Shown here piece by piece: positions 9,002 to 17,215 of a DNA stretch of 64,000 nucleotides. The position numbers were made by a program, and so were the translations under genes. Origin of the DNA: Sphingomonas sp. Leaf407 (GTDB lineage Bacteria > Pseudomonadota > Alphaproteobacteria > Sphingomonadales > Sphingomonadaceae); NCBI RefSeq assembly GCF_001425385.1, contig NZ_LMQO01000001.1, positions 1 to 64,000 of the forward strand, written 5' to 3'. Within the stretch, counting starts at the first letter, position 1; each line of letters starts with the position of its first letter. The notes below the pieces were generated by a model. That model was not told the DNA's origin. It ran no database searches and worked only from the letters and a program-made list of their open reading frames with translations.

Positions 9002-9023
9002 TCGATGTAAAGCTTTACATCGA
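9002..9023. promoter_or_regulatory. 22-bp perfect palindromic operator for the LacI-family repressor
   Basis: A perfect inverted repeat with core TGTAAAGCTTTACA, extended by CGA on one side and TCG on the other. LacI-family sites have this shape, with a central CG or GC step. It lies between the divergent transporter (start 8938) and repressor (start 9055) genes, so one site can control both. It also shows that the repressor does not start at the upstream in-frame ATG (8974). Confidence 0.85.
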
Positions 9024-9054
9024 CAAAGTCGCGAAACCGATCCAGACAGGCAAT

Positions 9055-10095
9055 ATGCCGACGATCATCGATGTCGCTGCCGGCGCGGGCGTTTCGATCG
9101 CGACGGTCAGCCGGGTGTTCAGCCAGCCCGACCGGGTGGCCGAAGCAACGCGCCGCCGCGTGCTGGCAGTGGTCGAGGCGCTCGGCTATGCCCCCAACGT
9201 CGCCGCGCGATCGCTGCGGACGCTGCGGGCCGCCAAGATTCTGCTGACCGTGCCGGACATCTCCAACCCGTTCTTCGCCAGCGTCATTCGCGGCGTCGAG
9301 GAAGCCGCGCGCGACGCCGGCTATACCGTGATCGTCGGCGACACGCGGCACGACCCGGAAATCGAGGACCGCTATGCCGAGATGCTCGCGAGGCGTGAGG
9401 TCGACGGGTTGATCTTCCTCGGCCACCGTCTACCCGCCACGCTCGCTCCGCTGCTGGCGCGCGACGGCGCGACCGCGCCGATCGTCAACGGCTGCGAATA
9501 TAGCGAGAGCCTGACGGTGCCGAGCGTGCATATCGACAATGCCGCCGCCAGTGCCGAAGCGATCGAGCATCTCGTCGCCCTCGGCCACACCGCGATCGGC
9601 ATCGTCACCGGTCCCGCCGCCAGCCCGATCAGCCGCGACCGGCTGGCCGGGGCACTGGCGGCGGCGCGCCGGCACGGGCTGGAGGACAAGGCGATCGTGC
9701 GCGCGGGCGACTATTCGGCCCGGTCGGGGTATGAACAGGCGGCCGAACTGGTGGCGCGGGGCGTCACCGCCATCGCCTGTTTCAGCGACGAGATGGCGTT
9801 GGGCGCGATCAGCGCGATTCGCGCCGCCGGCCTCTCGTGTCCGGCCGACGTGTCGGTTACGGGTTTCGACGACCTGCCGTTCGCCTGCTATTTCGATCCG
9901 CCGCTCACCACCATCGCCCAGCCCAAGGCGGTCATCGGCGCGCGCGCGGTCGACCTGCTGATCGCTATCCTGAACGGTGATGTCGCGATCGAACGACAGG
10001 TCACGTTGCCGCACGAACTGGTCCTGCGGCACAGCACCGCGCCCGCCCGGTCGCGGGCGGTGCAGCTCGGTTCGTCGCAACCGGCCAACAATTGA
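9055..10095 (+). CDS. LacI-family transcriptional repressor of the glycoside operon
   Basis: 346 residues from ATG 9055. The helix-turn-helix IIDVAAGAGVSIATVSRVF begins at residue 4, exactly where LacI proteins start, followed by the hinge (YAPNVAARSLR) and a periplasmic-binding-protein-like sensor domain with DISNPFFASVIRGVEEAA. An upstream ATG at 8974 would add 27 residues and place the operator inside the gene, so it is rejected; GACAGG lies 4 bases before 9055. Divergent from the nine-gene operon, it is expected to release the operator when a pathway sugar binds. Confidence 0.93.
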   Translation: MPTIIDVAAGAGVSIATVSRVFSQPDRVAEATRRRVLAVVEALGYAPNVAARSLRTLRAAKILLTVPDISNPFFASVIRGVEEAARDAGYTVIVGDTRHDPEIEDRYAEMLARREVDGLIFLGHRLPATLAPLLARDGATAPIVNGCEYSESLTVPSVHIDNAAASAEAIEHLVALGHTAIGIVTGPAASPISRDRLAGALAAARRHGLEDKAIVRAGDYSARSGYEQAAELVARGVTAIACFSDEMALGAISAIRAAGLSCPADVSVTGFDDLPFACYFDPPLTTIAQPKAVIGARAVDLLIAILNGDVAIERQVTLPHELVLRHSTAPARSRAVQLGSSQPANN

Positions 10096-10178
10096 TCGAT
10101 GTTCAATTGCGGTTAATTGAACGGTGCCTAATTACTGCTTCGTGCCCTCATGACGGGCGCCATGAAGGAGTAAGGACC

Positions 10179-10571
10179 ATGAAACGCATGTCTTTCATCG
10201 CCGCCGCTCTCGTCACTGGCACGATCGCGGGCGCGACGCCCGCCGCCGCCTATCCGCTCAGGATCACCGGAGCGAGCATGGCCAGTCCCCGGCTTCAGGC
10301 CGACGTGCTGAGCGCCATCGCCGATTATTCCAGCCGCACCGGCGGCTGCCGGATGATCTATTCCGCCGACCGGGCGATCATGCCGCGCAGCTATGTGCCG
10401 CGTCAGCCGACCCGGCCGGCGCGCACGCTCGGCGGCCATTTCGAGGTGTGGACGATGAACGTCTGCGCCGCCCGGCAACGGTTTCAGATCGCGATGTGGC
10501 CCTCGCCGCGCGGCGGTGCCGATTTCGCCATCACCCCGCTCACCGGCCGCCTGCCGCTGACCGCGCGTTGA
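10179..10571 (+). CDS. small secreted protein of unknown function
   Basis: 130 residues; start ATG 10179 with AAGGAG 8 bases upstream. A Sec signal peptide (about residues 1-23, ending PAAA) leads to a small domain with two cysteines (GGCRMIY and MNVCAARQ) that could form a disulfide in the periplasm. I do not recognise the family. It is followed at short distance by another small exported protein on the same strand. Confidence 0.7.
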   Translation: MKRMSFIAAALVTGTIAGATPAAAYPLRITGASMASPRLQADVLSAIADYSSRTGGCRMIYSADRAIMPRSYVPRQPTRPARTLGGHFEVWTMNVCAARQRFQIAMWPSPRGGADFAITPLTGRLPLTAR

Positions 10572-10618
10572 CGCCCGAACGTAATTCCCTTCACTATCAA
10601 GCCTTGAGGAGACTCGTC

Positions 10619-11089
10619 ATGCGAACCCGTTTTGCGGCTACCACAACGATCACCCTGTCGCTCGCCGCCATGGCAGCGACGTTTACCACTCCGGCCTCGG
10701 CACAGGACGCCGGCTGGAACGGCCGATATGTCTGGGAAGAGAACGTCGGCCGGCACGGCGGCAACACCCCGACCGACAGCATCGTCGCATTCATCACCTA
10801 CACGCTCGGCGTCGGCCCCGGCAACGGCCCGACCGGTTGCACGCTGAACGGGCAGGGGTTTCAGACCAACAAGCGCATCCGCTGCACCGTCACGCCGCAG
10901 GGCAAGTCGATCGTCATCAAATTCCACGGCTATGGTGCGGACAATATGTTCGACAGCGGCTATCGCCGGGGGCAGGCGCTGTTCACGCTGACGCGCACTC
11001 CGCGCGGGCTCGTCACCGCGTTACAGGCGCTCACCGCCTCGGCCGACGCGACGCCGCGCACCGGCAAGCTGTTCTACAAGGCGCTGTAA
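10619..11089 (+). CDS. small exported protein, possibly DUF5991-like
   Basis: 156 residues from ATG 10619 with GAGGA upstream. A signal peptide ends at ASAQ (about residue 28). The mature part opens GWNGRYVWEENVGRHGG and has a YTLGVGPGNG strand and two cysteines (GCTLNGQGFQ, RIRCTV). This resembles a small beta-barrel family (DUF5991 by memory, unverified). No enzymatic motif seen. Confidence 0.65.
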   Translation: MRTRFAATTTITLSLAAMAATFTTPASAQDAGWNGRYVWEENVGRHGGNTPTDSIVAFITYTLGVGPGNGPTGCTLNGQGFQTNKRIRCTVTPQGKSIVIKFHGYGADNMFDSGYRRGQALFTLTRTPRGLVTALQALTASADATPRTGKLFYKAL

Positions 11090-11109
11090 CCGCCATCGGG
11101 AGACAGGCG

Positions 11110-11748
11110 ATGGGTATCCTTACGCTATGCGGCGGCTTCATGGCGATGCAGTTCGAGAAGCGGCCCGAAGGCTATCTCTACCGCGTGAACGGCAAGGGGC
11201 CGGCGTGGCCGGTGACGCAGCGCGACTATGTCCGCTTCGTCCGCCGCGCCGGGGTCAGCTTCCTGCTGCACGTCGTCGCTCTCTGCCTGTCGATCGTCGC
11301 GGCGGCGATGCTGACCTCGTTGGTCTTTCCCCGGGGTGGCGAGGTGGGCGGGATGGTGATGATGGGCGGCTTCCTGCTGCTGATCGGCGTCGCGCTCTAT
11401 CGCTCGCTGGTGTGGGCGATGCGGGCACCCGCACGGGCGTTGGCCGGACAGGCGCCGATCGATGCGCCGTCGGCCGCGCCGCCGCCTCCGCGCCGCGCCG
11501 CGAAAGTGGCCGTCGCTCCGCCGATGACGTGGGGCAAGCGGTTGCTGTTCGTTGGCTATCTCGTCGCGGAAGCGATCGGAGCGATCGTCGCGCTGGTGGT
11601 CGTGTCCGGCTGGGCTAGCGGCTGGGGCGATGCTGCTGCCGCGATCGCGGGTCTGGTTGCCGCCATCGTCACGATGTTCGCGATCGACCGGCTGTGCAAG
11701 CGCCACACCGGCGAGAGCGTGATCGAATCGCTGCCGTTCCTGCCGTGA
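11110..11748 (+). CDS. four-helix inner-membrane protein, unknown function
   Basis: 212 residues. GGGAG lies 7 bases before ATG 11110. Two pairs of hydrophobic helices (about residues 45-70, 78-100, 140-165, 168-188) are separated by an Ala/Pro-rich, basic loop (PPPPRRAAK). The N-terminus EGYLYRVNGKGPAWPVT could be a short cytosolic domain. No family recognised. It stands 38 bases before the zinc-ribbon gene and may share its transcript. Confidence 0.65.
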   Translation: MGILTLCGGFMAMQFEKRPEGYLYRVNGKGPAWPVTQRDYVRFVRRAGVSFLLHVVALCLSIVAAAMLTSLVFPRGGEVGGMVMMGGFLLLIGVALYRSLVWAMRAPARALAGQAPIDAPSAAPPPPRRAAKVAVAPPMTWGKRLLFVGYLVAEAIGAIVALVVVSGWASGWGDAAAAIAGLVAAIVTMFAIDRLCKRHTGESVIESLPFLP

Positions 11749-11786
11749 CGGACCGTCGCTTCGATGCAGACCCAAGGAGAAACTCC

Positions 11787-12344
11787 ATGGCCTTTTGTAC
11801 CCGGTGCGGGGCCGACCTTCCCGCCGACGCGCGCTTCTGTCCCACCTGCGGCGCGGCGGCAGCCGATGCCGTCGCGCCGGCGAAGGCGCAACGTGAAGGG
11901 CGGGGCGGACTGATCCTGCCGGCGATGATCGTCGTGGCGCTCGCCATCATCGGCATCTTCCTGTGGGACCAGCGTGACGCGGCCCGCCTGATCGCCGCAC
12001 CCGAACCGACGCCGGCCACGGACAGACGCGACGTCCGGGACGTCCAGGCGACCCGAACCACCGTCGCCGCGATCGACGCGGCATTCCGCGACGATCCTGC
12101 AGCCGCCAGCGCGCGCTACGACCAGCCGGTCACGGCGACCGGCACGATCGTCTCGGCGACCGGCGGCACCAACCCGTCGCTGTCGCTCGAAGGGCGGACC
12201 CGCTTCAACTATGTCGCCGCCAATCTTGCGGAGGGCATCGTACCGCCCGATCCGGCACGCGGCACGCGCATCACGCTTACCTGTCGCCGGGCGAGCGCGA
12301 TCGCCGGTACGACGATCCTCCACGCCTGCACGCCGGACCGATGA
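11787..12344 (+). CDS. zinc-ribbon membrane protein with OB-fold-like C-terminus
   Basis: 185 residues from ATG 11787 (AAGGAG upstream). The N-terminal zinc ribbon CTRCGADLPADARFCPTCG has four cysteines. One membrane segment (LILPAMIVVALAIIGIFLW) follows, then a C-terminal domain (VTATGTIVSATGG through ITLTCRRASAI) that resembles tRNA_anti-like/OB-fold modules. The ribbon should face the cytosol and the OB-like domain the periplasm. Function unknown. Confidence 0.7.
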   Translation: MAFCTRCGADLPADARFCPTCGAAAADAVAPAKAQREGRGGLILPAMIVVALAIIGIFLWDQRDAARLIAAPEPTPATDRRDVRDVQATRTTVAAIDAAFRDDPAAASARYDQPVTATGTIVSATGGTNPSLSLEGRTRFNYVAANLAEGIVPPDPARGTRITLTCRRASAIAGTTILHACTPDR

Positions 12345-12357
12345 TCGGCACAGGGCG

Positions 12358-14004
12358 ATGACTCTGCCACGACGCTGGGGCCGGCGCGCGCTGGTAGTGT
12401 CGGCGCTGCCGCTGCTCGCCGCGCTGCTATGGGGCGGTGCGCATCCGGTCGCAGAGTCGCTGACCCGTCCCCCCGTCGCCCGTCAGGCCGATGCGGTGGC
12501 AAGAGGCGCAGCGGCGTTCGAGGGGGCCGGGTTCGGCGGGATCAGCATGGCCGCGCTGTCGCGCAATGCCGTGCCGTGGCGGCTGGTCGCCGCCGCGCTG
12601 GTCCTTGACGAGCAGGCCCGCGATCCTGCCGTGCGCATCGACGCGGCGACGCTGGCACGGGTCCTCGCCCGCTTCGGGTTCCTGAACGGTGCCGCCGTCG
12701 TCAACCGCCCGCCGGGTGTCGCGGCGACCGCGACTGCCATGCCGCTTGGGCTGACCACCGGCGATGTCGCGCCGGTCGGCGGCAGCGTGGTACGCGTCGC
12801 CAATCTCGGCTGCGCCGCCTGCCACGCCGGCGTCGCCTATCGCCCCGACGGTACGCCCGATCCGGCGCGGGCGGTGCTGGGGATGCCCAACACCTCGCTC
12901 GATCTCGAAGCCTATACCATGACGGTGTTCGCCGCGCTGCGCCGCTTCGCCGCCAGCGACCGGCTGCTCCCCGCCGCCGATGCGCTGTTCCCCGACATGA
13001 GCCTGCGCGAGCGCGCGACGCTGCGGCTGATCGTCCTGCCGCTGGTCCGGCGGCGGCTGGCGGCGCTGGGTGACGCGGCGCGGCCGTTGCCCTTTCCCAA
13101 CGGCACGCCGGGCACCACCAACGGCGTCGCCGCGCTGAAGGCGGCGCTGGGTCTGCCGCTGATCGGCGGCGGGACGGGGGACGTCGGCACCGTCTCGATC
13201 CCCGATCTCGGCGACCGGGTGCTGCGGACCCGGTTGCTCGTCGACGGTGCCTATGGCGTGCCGGGCGCGGCGCGGCGCGCGACGACCCGCGCCGACCTGA
13301 CACCCGAGCATCGCCGGGCGCTGGCGGCGATCACCACCTTCTTTACCGTGCCCAGCATGGGCGTGCATCCCGATGCCGCGCTCGACAGCCTCGGCGATGC
13401 GACGGCGGTCGTCGCGTTCCTCGAAACCTATCGCCCGCCGCCGTTTCCGGGCGTGGTCGATCCGGGAGAAGCGCGGGCCGGGGCAGCGGTCTATGCCCAG
13501 GCGTGCGCCGCCTGCCACGGCGACTATCGGTTGTCGGGGCGGGGCGCGCGGCTGGAGCGCTATCCCAACTGGATCGGCGAGGTCGGCACCGATCCGCTGC
13601 GCGCCGCCACTTTCGCCAAACCGCTGGCCGATGCGGTCGGTCGCACCGCCTATCGCAGCCGGATCGCGGTGACGGCGGGGCAGGGCTATGCCGCGCCGCC
13701 GCTGACCGGGCTGTGGGCCTCGGCGCCCTATCTCCACAACGGATCGGTGCCGACGCTCGACGCGCTGCTGTCGCCCGAGCGGCGGCCCGCGCGGTTTCAG
13801 GTCGGCGGCCATGCGCTCGATTTCGACCGGGTCGGGCTGCGGCTTAGCGCGGACGGCGGCTATCCGCGCGGCTATCGCCCGTTTTCGCAAGGCGTATGGA
13901 TCGATACGCGCCAGCCGGGACGTGGCAACGGCGGCCACGGCTTCGGTGCCGATCTGCGGGCGCGGGACAAGGCGGCGCTGATCGCCTTCCTCAAACTGCT
14001 GTGA
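12358..14004 (+). CDS. di-haem c-type cytochrome (RoxA/MauG-like superfamily)
   Basis: 548 residues. An N-terminal signal anchor (RRALVVSALPLLAALLWGG) targets the periplasm. Two haem c motifs CAACH occur at residues 152-156 and 383-387. The C-terminal signature APYLHNGSVPTLDALLSP is shared with RoxA-like and di-haem cytochrome c peroxidase-like proteins. Possible roles are peroxidase, dioxygenase or electron transfer; the sequence alone does not decide. Start ATG 12358 follows the upstream stop by 13 bases. It converges with the nitroreductase-like gene, leaving 3 bases between stops. Confidence 0.82.
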   Translation: MTLPRRWGRRALVVSALPLLAALLWGGAHPVAESLTRPPVARQADAVARGAAAFEGAGFGGISMAALSRNAVPWRLVAAALVLDEQARDPAVRIDAATLARVLARFGFLNGAAVVNRPPGVAATATAMPLGLTTGDVAPVGGSVVRVANLGCAACHAGVAYRPDGTPDPARAVLGMPNTSLDLEAYTMTVFAALRRFAASDRLLPAADALFPDMSLRERATLRLIVLPLVRRRLAALGDAARPLPFPNGTPGTTNGVAALKAALGLPLIGGGTGDVGTVSIPDLGDRVLRTRLLVDGAYGVPGAARRATTRADLTPEHRRALAAITTFFTVPSMGVHPDAALDSLGDATAVVAFLETYRPPPFPGVVDPGEARAGAAVYAQACAACHGDYRLSGRGARLERYPNWIGEVGTDPLRAATFAKPLADAVGRTAYRSRIAVTAGQGYAAPPLTGLWASAPYLHNGSVPTLDALLSPERRPARFQVGGHALDFDRVGLRLSADGGYPRGYRPFSQGVWIDTRQPGRGNGGHGFGADLRARDKAALIAFLKLL

Positions 14005-14007
14005 TCC

Positions 14008-14988
14008 TCACACCAGCAGATCATCCAGCGAGCGCCGCGCGCGGGGCAGGGGAGCCGCCCCCGCCGGACGCCGCCCGATCCGAAAGGCGCTGACCACCCG
14101 CTCGCCCGCCGGCACCCCGGCCATAGCCGCCACCGTCCGCGCCGCCGCAGGATCGTCGGCGAGCGCCGCCAGCACCGCCGCGCCGAACCCCGCCGCCTCC
14201 AGCCGCAACCACAGGCGGTAGAAGTGGCGGCCACTCTCGAACGGCGCTTCGTCGCCGGGGCGATGGAACACGACCAGCCCCGCCGCCGTGGCGATCTTGC
14301 TCCCCTCCGCCAGCAACGGCCGGGCTAGCCCGACCCGGTCGAGCAGCGCGAAGCCCTTGCCCAGCACTACCCCGGCACCGCGCGCCTCGACCGCGCCCAT
14401 CGCCATCGCTCGCGCATTCAGGCCATCGATCGCCCAGCGCGGATGGCCGCGCCGCAACCGCATCCACGACAGCAACTCGTGGCGGAACCCGGCATCGCGC
14501 ATAACGCCATAGCTCGCCGCATCATAGACCCGCGCCAGTTCGGCGAGCAGCGCCCGATCGGTCACGACCTTAGCATTCGCCCCGGCCAGCGCCGCCGCCG
14601 CGCCGCGATCGGCATCGTCCGTCTTCGCAAACGCCCCGCGCCACGACCGACGGGCATCGACCGCCCCGGCGAGCGGATCGGCAGCCGCCGCGTCGGACAC
14701 GAGCCGGTAGCATGCGACCGGCACCAGACCCGGTTCGGCCAAGGGAAGCTCCGCCTCGCGCAGCGCAAATCCGGCACGTCCGGCGGCAAGCCGCAGCCCT
14801 TCCGCCGCCGCGCCAAGGCTGATCCGCGCATCGTTGCCGGTCGGATCGCCGACGCAGAGCCGGGTCGCGACATCCTCGAACAATGCGATCCCGTCGTCCC
14901 CGATGCAGCGCCAGCGCGCCGGCTGGACATTGTGGACACTCGGGGCGAGCGCCGCCTCGGCGATCAACACGCCACGGTCGATCGTCAT
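14008..14988 (-). CDS. nitroreductase-fold protein (Acg-like flavoprotein)
   Basis: 326 residues. The opening AALAPSVHNVQPARWRC, with SVHNVQPWRW-like FMN contacts, is typical of Acg/nitroreductase-like proteins, and the central SLGAAAEGLRLAAGRAGF and C-terminal AAGFGAAVLAALAD helices fit the fold. Reaction unknown; the fold uses FMN for reduction, oxidation or flavin cannibalism. It is the last gene of the five-gene cassette, overlapping the GNAT gene by 4 bases. Mycobacterial Rv1355c-type proteins combine ThiF and nitroreductase-like regions, which suggests a functional link to the ThiF gene here. Confidence 0.78.
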   Translation of the reverse strand: MTIDRGVLIAEAALAPSVHNVQPARWRCIGDDGIALFEDVATRLCVGDPTGNDARISLGAAAEGLRLAAGRAGFALREAELPLAEPGLVPVACYRLVSDAAAADPLAGAVDARRSWRGAFAKTDDADRGAAAALAGANAKVVTDRALLAELARVYDAASYGVMRDAGFRHELLSWMRLRRGHPRWAIDGLNARAMAMGAVEARGAGVVLGKGFALLDRVGLARPLLAEGSKIATAAGLVVFHRPGDEAPFESGRHFYRLWLRLEAAGFGAAVLAALADDPAAARTVAAMAGVPAGERVVSAFRIGRRPAGAAPLPRARRSLDDLLV

Positions 14989-16085
14989 CCTGCGACATCC
15001 TTGCGGAACAGGTGCAGCCGGTGCAGCGACCGCGCGCCGAGCTTTTCCATCTGCCGCAGACTGGCGACATTGCCATCGGCGATCCACGTGATGCCGAGCC
15101 GTTCATAGCCCGCATCGCGCAGCGCGGTGACGGTACGCGCCAGCATGCCGCCCATCAGCCCCTGTCCGTGATGGTCCTGTACCACCGAATAGAAGATGAT
15201 GACCGCCCGCCTGCGCCGCAACCGATAGCGCAGATAGTGGAACGGCGTGGTCAGCCCGATCCGTGACCGCGTCGCGGCGAGAAACCCGTTCAGATCGGGG
15301 ATGCAGACGATCGTGCCGACCGGGCGATCGTGATGCAGCAATACCGACGACAGCCGGGGGTCGAGGATCGACATCATCTCGCCCGCCTGAAAGCGGAACT
15401 CGTCGGCGGTCAGCGGCACGAACATCGGATTATCGGCAAACCCGTCGTTCAGCACCGCGCGGGCTTCCTCCATCCGTTCGACAAAGCTCGCCTTTTCGAT
15501 GGGTGCGAAGCGGAAGCCCCCGTCCGCCGCAGGCACGCGCAGGCCATCGATCCGGGCATCGCGCAGGTCCAGCTCGAACGTGCGCATCGGAAAGCAGCGG
15601 GTGAAACCATGCGCTTCGAGCAGGCGCGGGACATGCGGCGGGTTGACGACCATGTCGGTATAGCCGGGCGCGCCATAACCGTCGGTCATCACCCCGCATT
15701 GCTGCATCGCCGTCAGGTTGAAGTTGCCGATCAGCTCGCGCTGCCCGGCATCGCGCGCGAAATCCTCCGCCGCGCCCAGCAGCACGCCCGCCGCCACGTC
15801 ATCGTCGGCGCAGTCGAAGAAGCCGAACTGCGCGCGGGCGGTGTCATGGCGCTCGTTCGACTGGCCGTGGACATGGGCGACGATCCGCCCGACCGGTCTG
15901 CTGTCGCGATGCGCGGTCCAGAAGGCGAAGCGATTGCCCGCCTGCCACAACGGATTGGCCGCCGGATCGAGCATCCGCCGGATGTCGCTCCTGAGCGGCG
16001 AGACATAGCCGTCGTGCGGGCGATAGGCGTGGAACGGCGCGTCGAAGAACGCCTCGCGGTCGCCGGTGCGCAGCTCGATCGTCAT
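14985..16085 (-). CDS. GNAT-family acyltransferase-like protein (YghO-like)
   Basis: 366 residues, roughly twice a simple GNAT domain. The C-terminal half carries the acyl-CoA-binding region IIFYSVVQDHHGQGLMGGML (motif A, Q/RxxGxG/A type), followed by LGITWIADGNVASLRQMEKL. The N-terminal half (AFFDAPFHAYRPHDGYVSPL, QFGFFDCADDD) resembles YghO-type proteins. Acceptor unknown. It overlaps the preceding and following genes by 4 bases. Confidence 0.75.
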   Translation of the reverse strand: MTIELRTGDREAFFDAPFHAYRPHDGYVSPLRSDIRRMLDPAANPLWQAGNRFAFWTAHRDSRPVGRIVAHVHGQSNERHDTARAQFGFFDCADDDVAAGVLLGAAEDFARDAGQRELIGNFNLTAMQQCGVMTDGYGAPGYTDMVVNPPHVPRLLEAHGFTRCFPMRTFELDLRDARIDGLRVPAADGGFRFAPIEKASFVERMEEARAVLNDGFADNPMFVPLTADEFRFQAGEMMSILDPRLSSVLLHHDRPVGTIVCIPDLNGFLAATRSRIGLTTPFHYLRYRLRRRRAVIIFYSVVQDHHGQGLMGGMLARTVTALRDAGYERLGITWIADGNVASLRQMEKLGARSLHRLHLFRKDVAG

Positions 16086-17215
16086 GCCGCCCGCTCGATC
16101 AGTCGGGCGGCCAGCGCGATCTCATCGTCGAGGCTGCGTCCGGCAAGGCCCCCGGCCGCCACCGCGAGCAGCCGTGGCGGATCGCGCGAGAGGCGGATCA
16201 GATGCGTCGCCTGGGTCGCGAGCAGCAGGTCGCACGCCGCATCGCGCGCCTCGGCATCGGCCAGATCGCCCCGCACGACGCGGTGGTCGAGCAGCCGGGC
16301 GACGCTCGCCGGGGGATAGGCGGCAAGCGCGTCGCCCTCGATGATCCGCGCATGGTCGAGCAGCGGATGCGCCGACAGGATCGCGCCCATGTCGTCGCCC
16401 GCGACCCGCGCGAGCGCGGCGGTCAGGCCCGATCCCTGTCCCGCCAGATCGCGCGTCCGCTCGATCAGCAGCAGCAGCGCGGCGAGCGCGCCACCGGCGG
16501 CGGTCAGTCGTAATCCGCTTGCGAGGTCGACGTCGGGCAGCACCGCCCGGCCGATCGCCACAAGCACGCCGCCCGCGCCGATCGCCACCATCAGATCGGC
16601 GACCAGCCCCAGCGGCGTGCCGCGATCCTCGGCCAGCCGCGACGATCCGAGCACCATCACCAACGCGGCGATCGCCCCGCCGCGCACCGGCGCGTCGGGC
16701 AGCAGCGCGGTGAAATCGGTCAGCGCCAGCGGGATCGTCAGCGCCAGCGCCAGCAGGAAACTGTCGAGCGTCCGCCGCTCGGCGAGCCTAAGGTCGCGGC
16801 GCGCTCGCGCCATCTGCGCGATCATCAGCACCAGCATCATCGCCTGAAACCCGGCCAGCGCCAGCAGCGCCGCCGCGCTCCACACCACCCCCAGCGTCAC
16901 CGCCAGCACCGAAAAGCCTAGGCCACCGCCCAGCGCCAGCAGCTTGACACTCCGCCGGGCATGGCGGCGGCACAGTTCCTCGACCAGCCGGAGTGCTGCG
17001 AACGGCAGCCATGCCGCGACGGTCATCAACGCCACGACGACCGGCGTCGCGGGGACGACCGGCGTCAGCAGCCGCAACCCCGCCAGCATCGCGGTGAGCG
17101 TATAGAGCGCGCGCAACCGCGCCGCGACCGCCGATCGCGCGGCGGTCACGGCGACCCCCTGCCGCGCGATCAGCAGCGCGACGAGCGCCATGCCGAGGAT
17201 GATCGTATCGATCAC
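16082..17215 (-). CDS. polytopic membrane protein of the ThiF cassette
   Basis: 377 residues with about eight or nine hydrophobic segments over the first 250 residues, then a soluble C-terminal region (about 255-377: AILSAHPLLDHARIIEGDAL onward). The start is GTG 17215: the bases GTGA overlap the ThiF stop, as at every other junction in this cassette. An internal ATG eight codons on (MALVALL) is possible. The family is not recognised; it could export or anchor the cassette's product. Confidence 0.7.
   Translation of the reverse strand: MIDTIILGMALVALLIARQGVAVTAARSAVAARLRALYTLTAMLAGLRLLTPVVPATPVVVALMTVAAWLPFAALRLVEELCRRHARRSVKLLALGGGLGFSVLAVTLGVVWSAAALLALAGFQAMMLVLMIAQMARARRDLRLAERRTLDSFLLALALTIPLALTDFTALLPDAPVRGGAIAALVMVLGSSRLAEDRGTPLGLVADLMVAIGAGGVLVAIGRAVLPDVDLASGLRLTAAGGALAALLLLIERTRDLAGQGSGLTAALARVAGDDMGAILSAHPLLDHARIIEGDALAAYPPASVARLLDHRVVRGDLADAEARDAACDLLLATQATHLIRLSRDPPRLLAVAAGGLAGRSLDDEIALAARLIERAA

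Noticed and set aside
8974..9054. N-terminal extension of the LacI-family protein
   Set aside because: It would contain the operator palindrome and places 27 residues before the helix-turn-helix, unlike any LacI protein.
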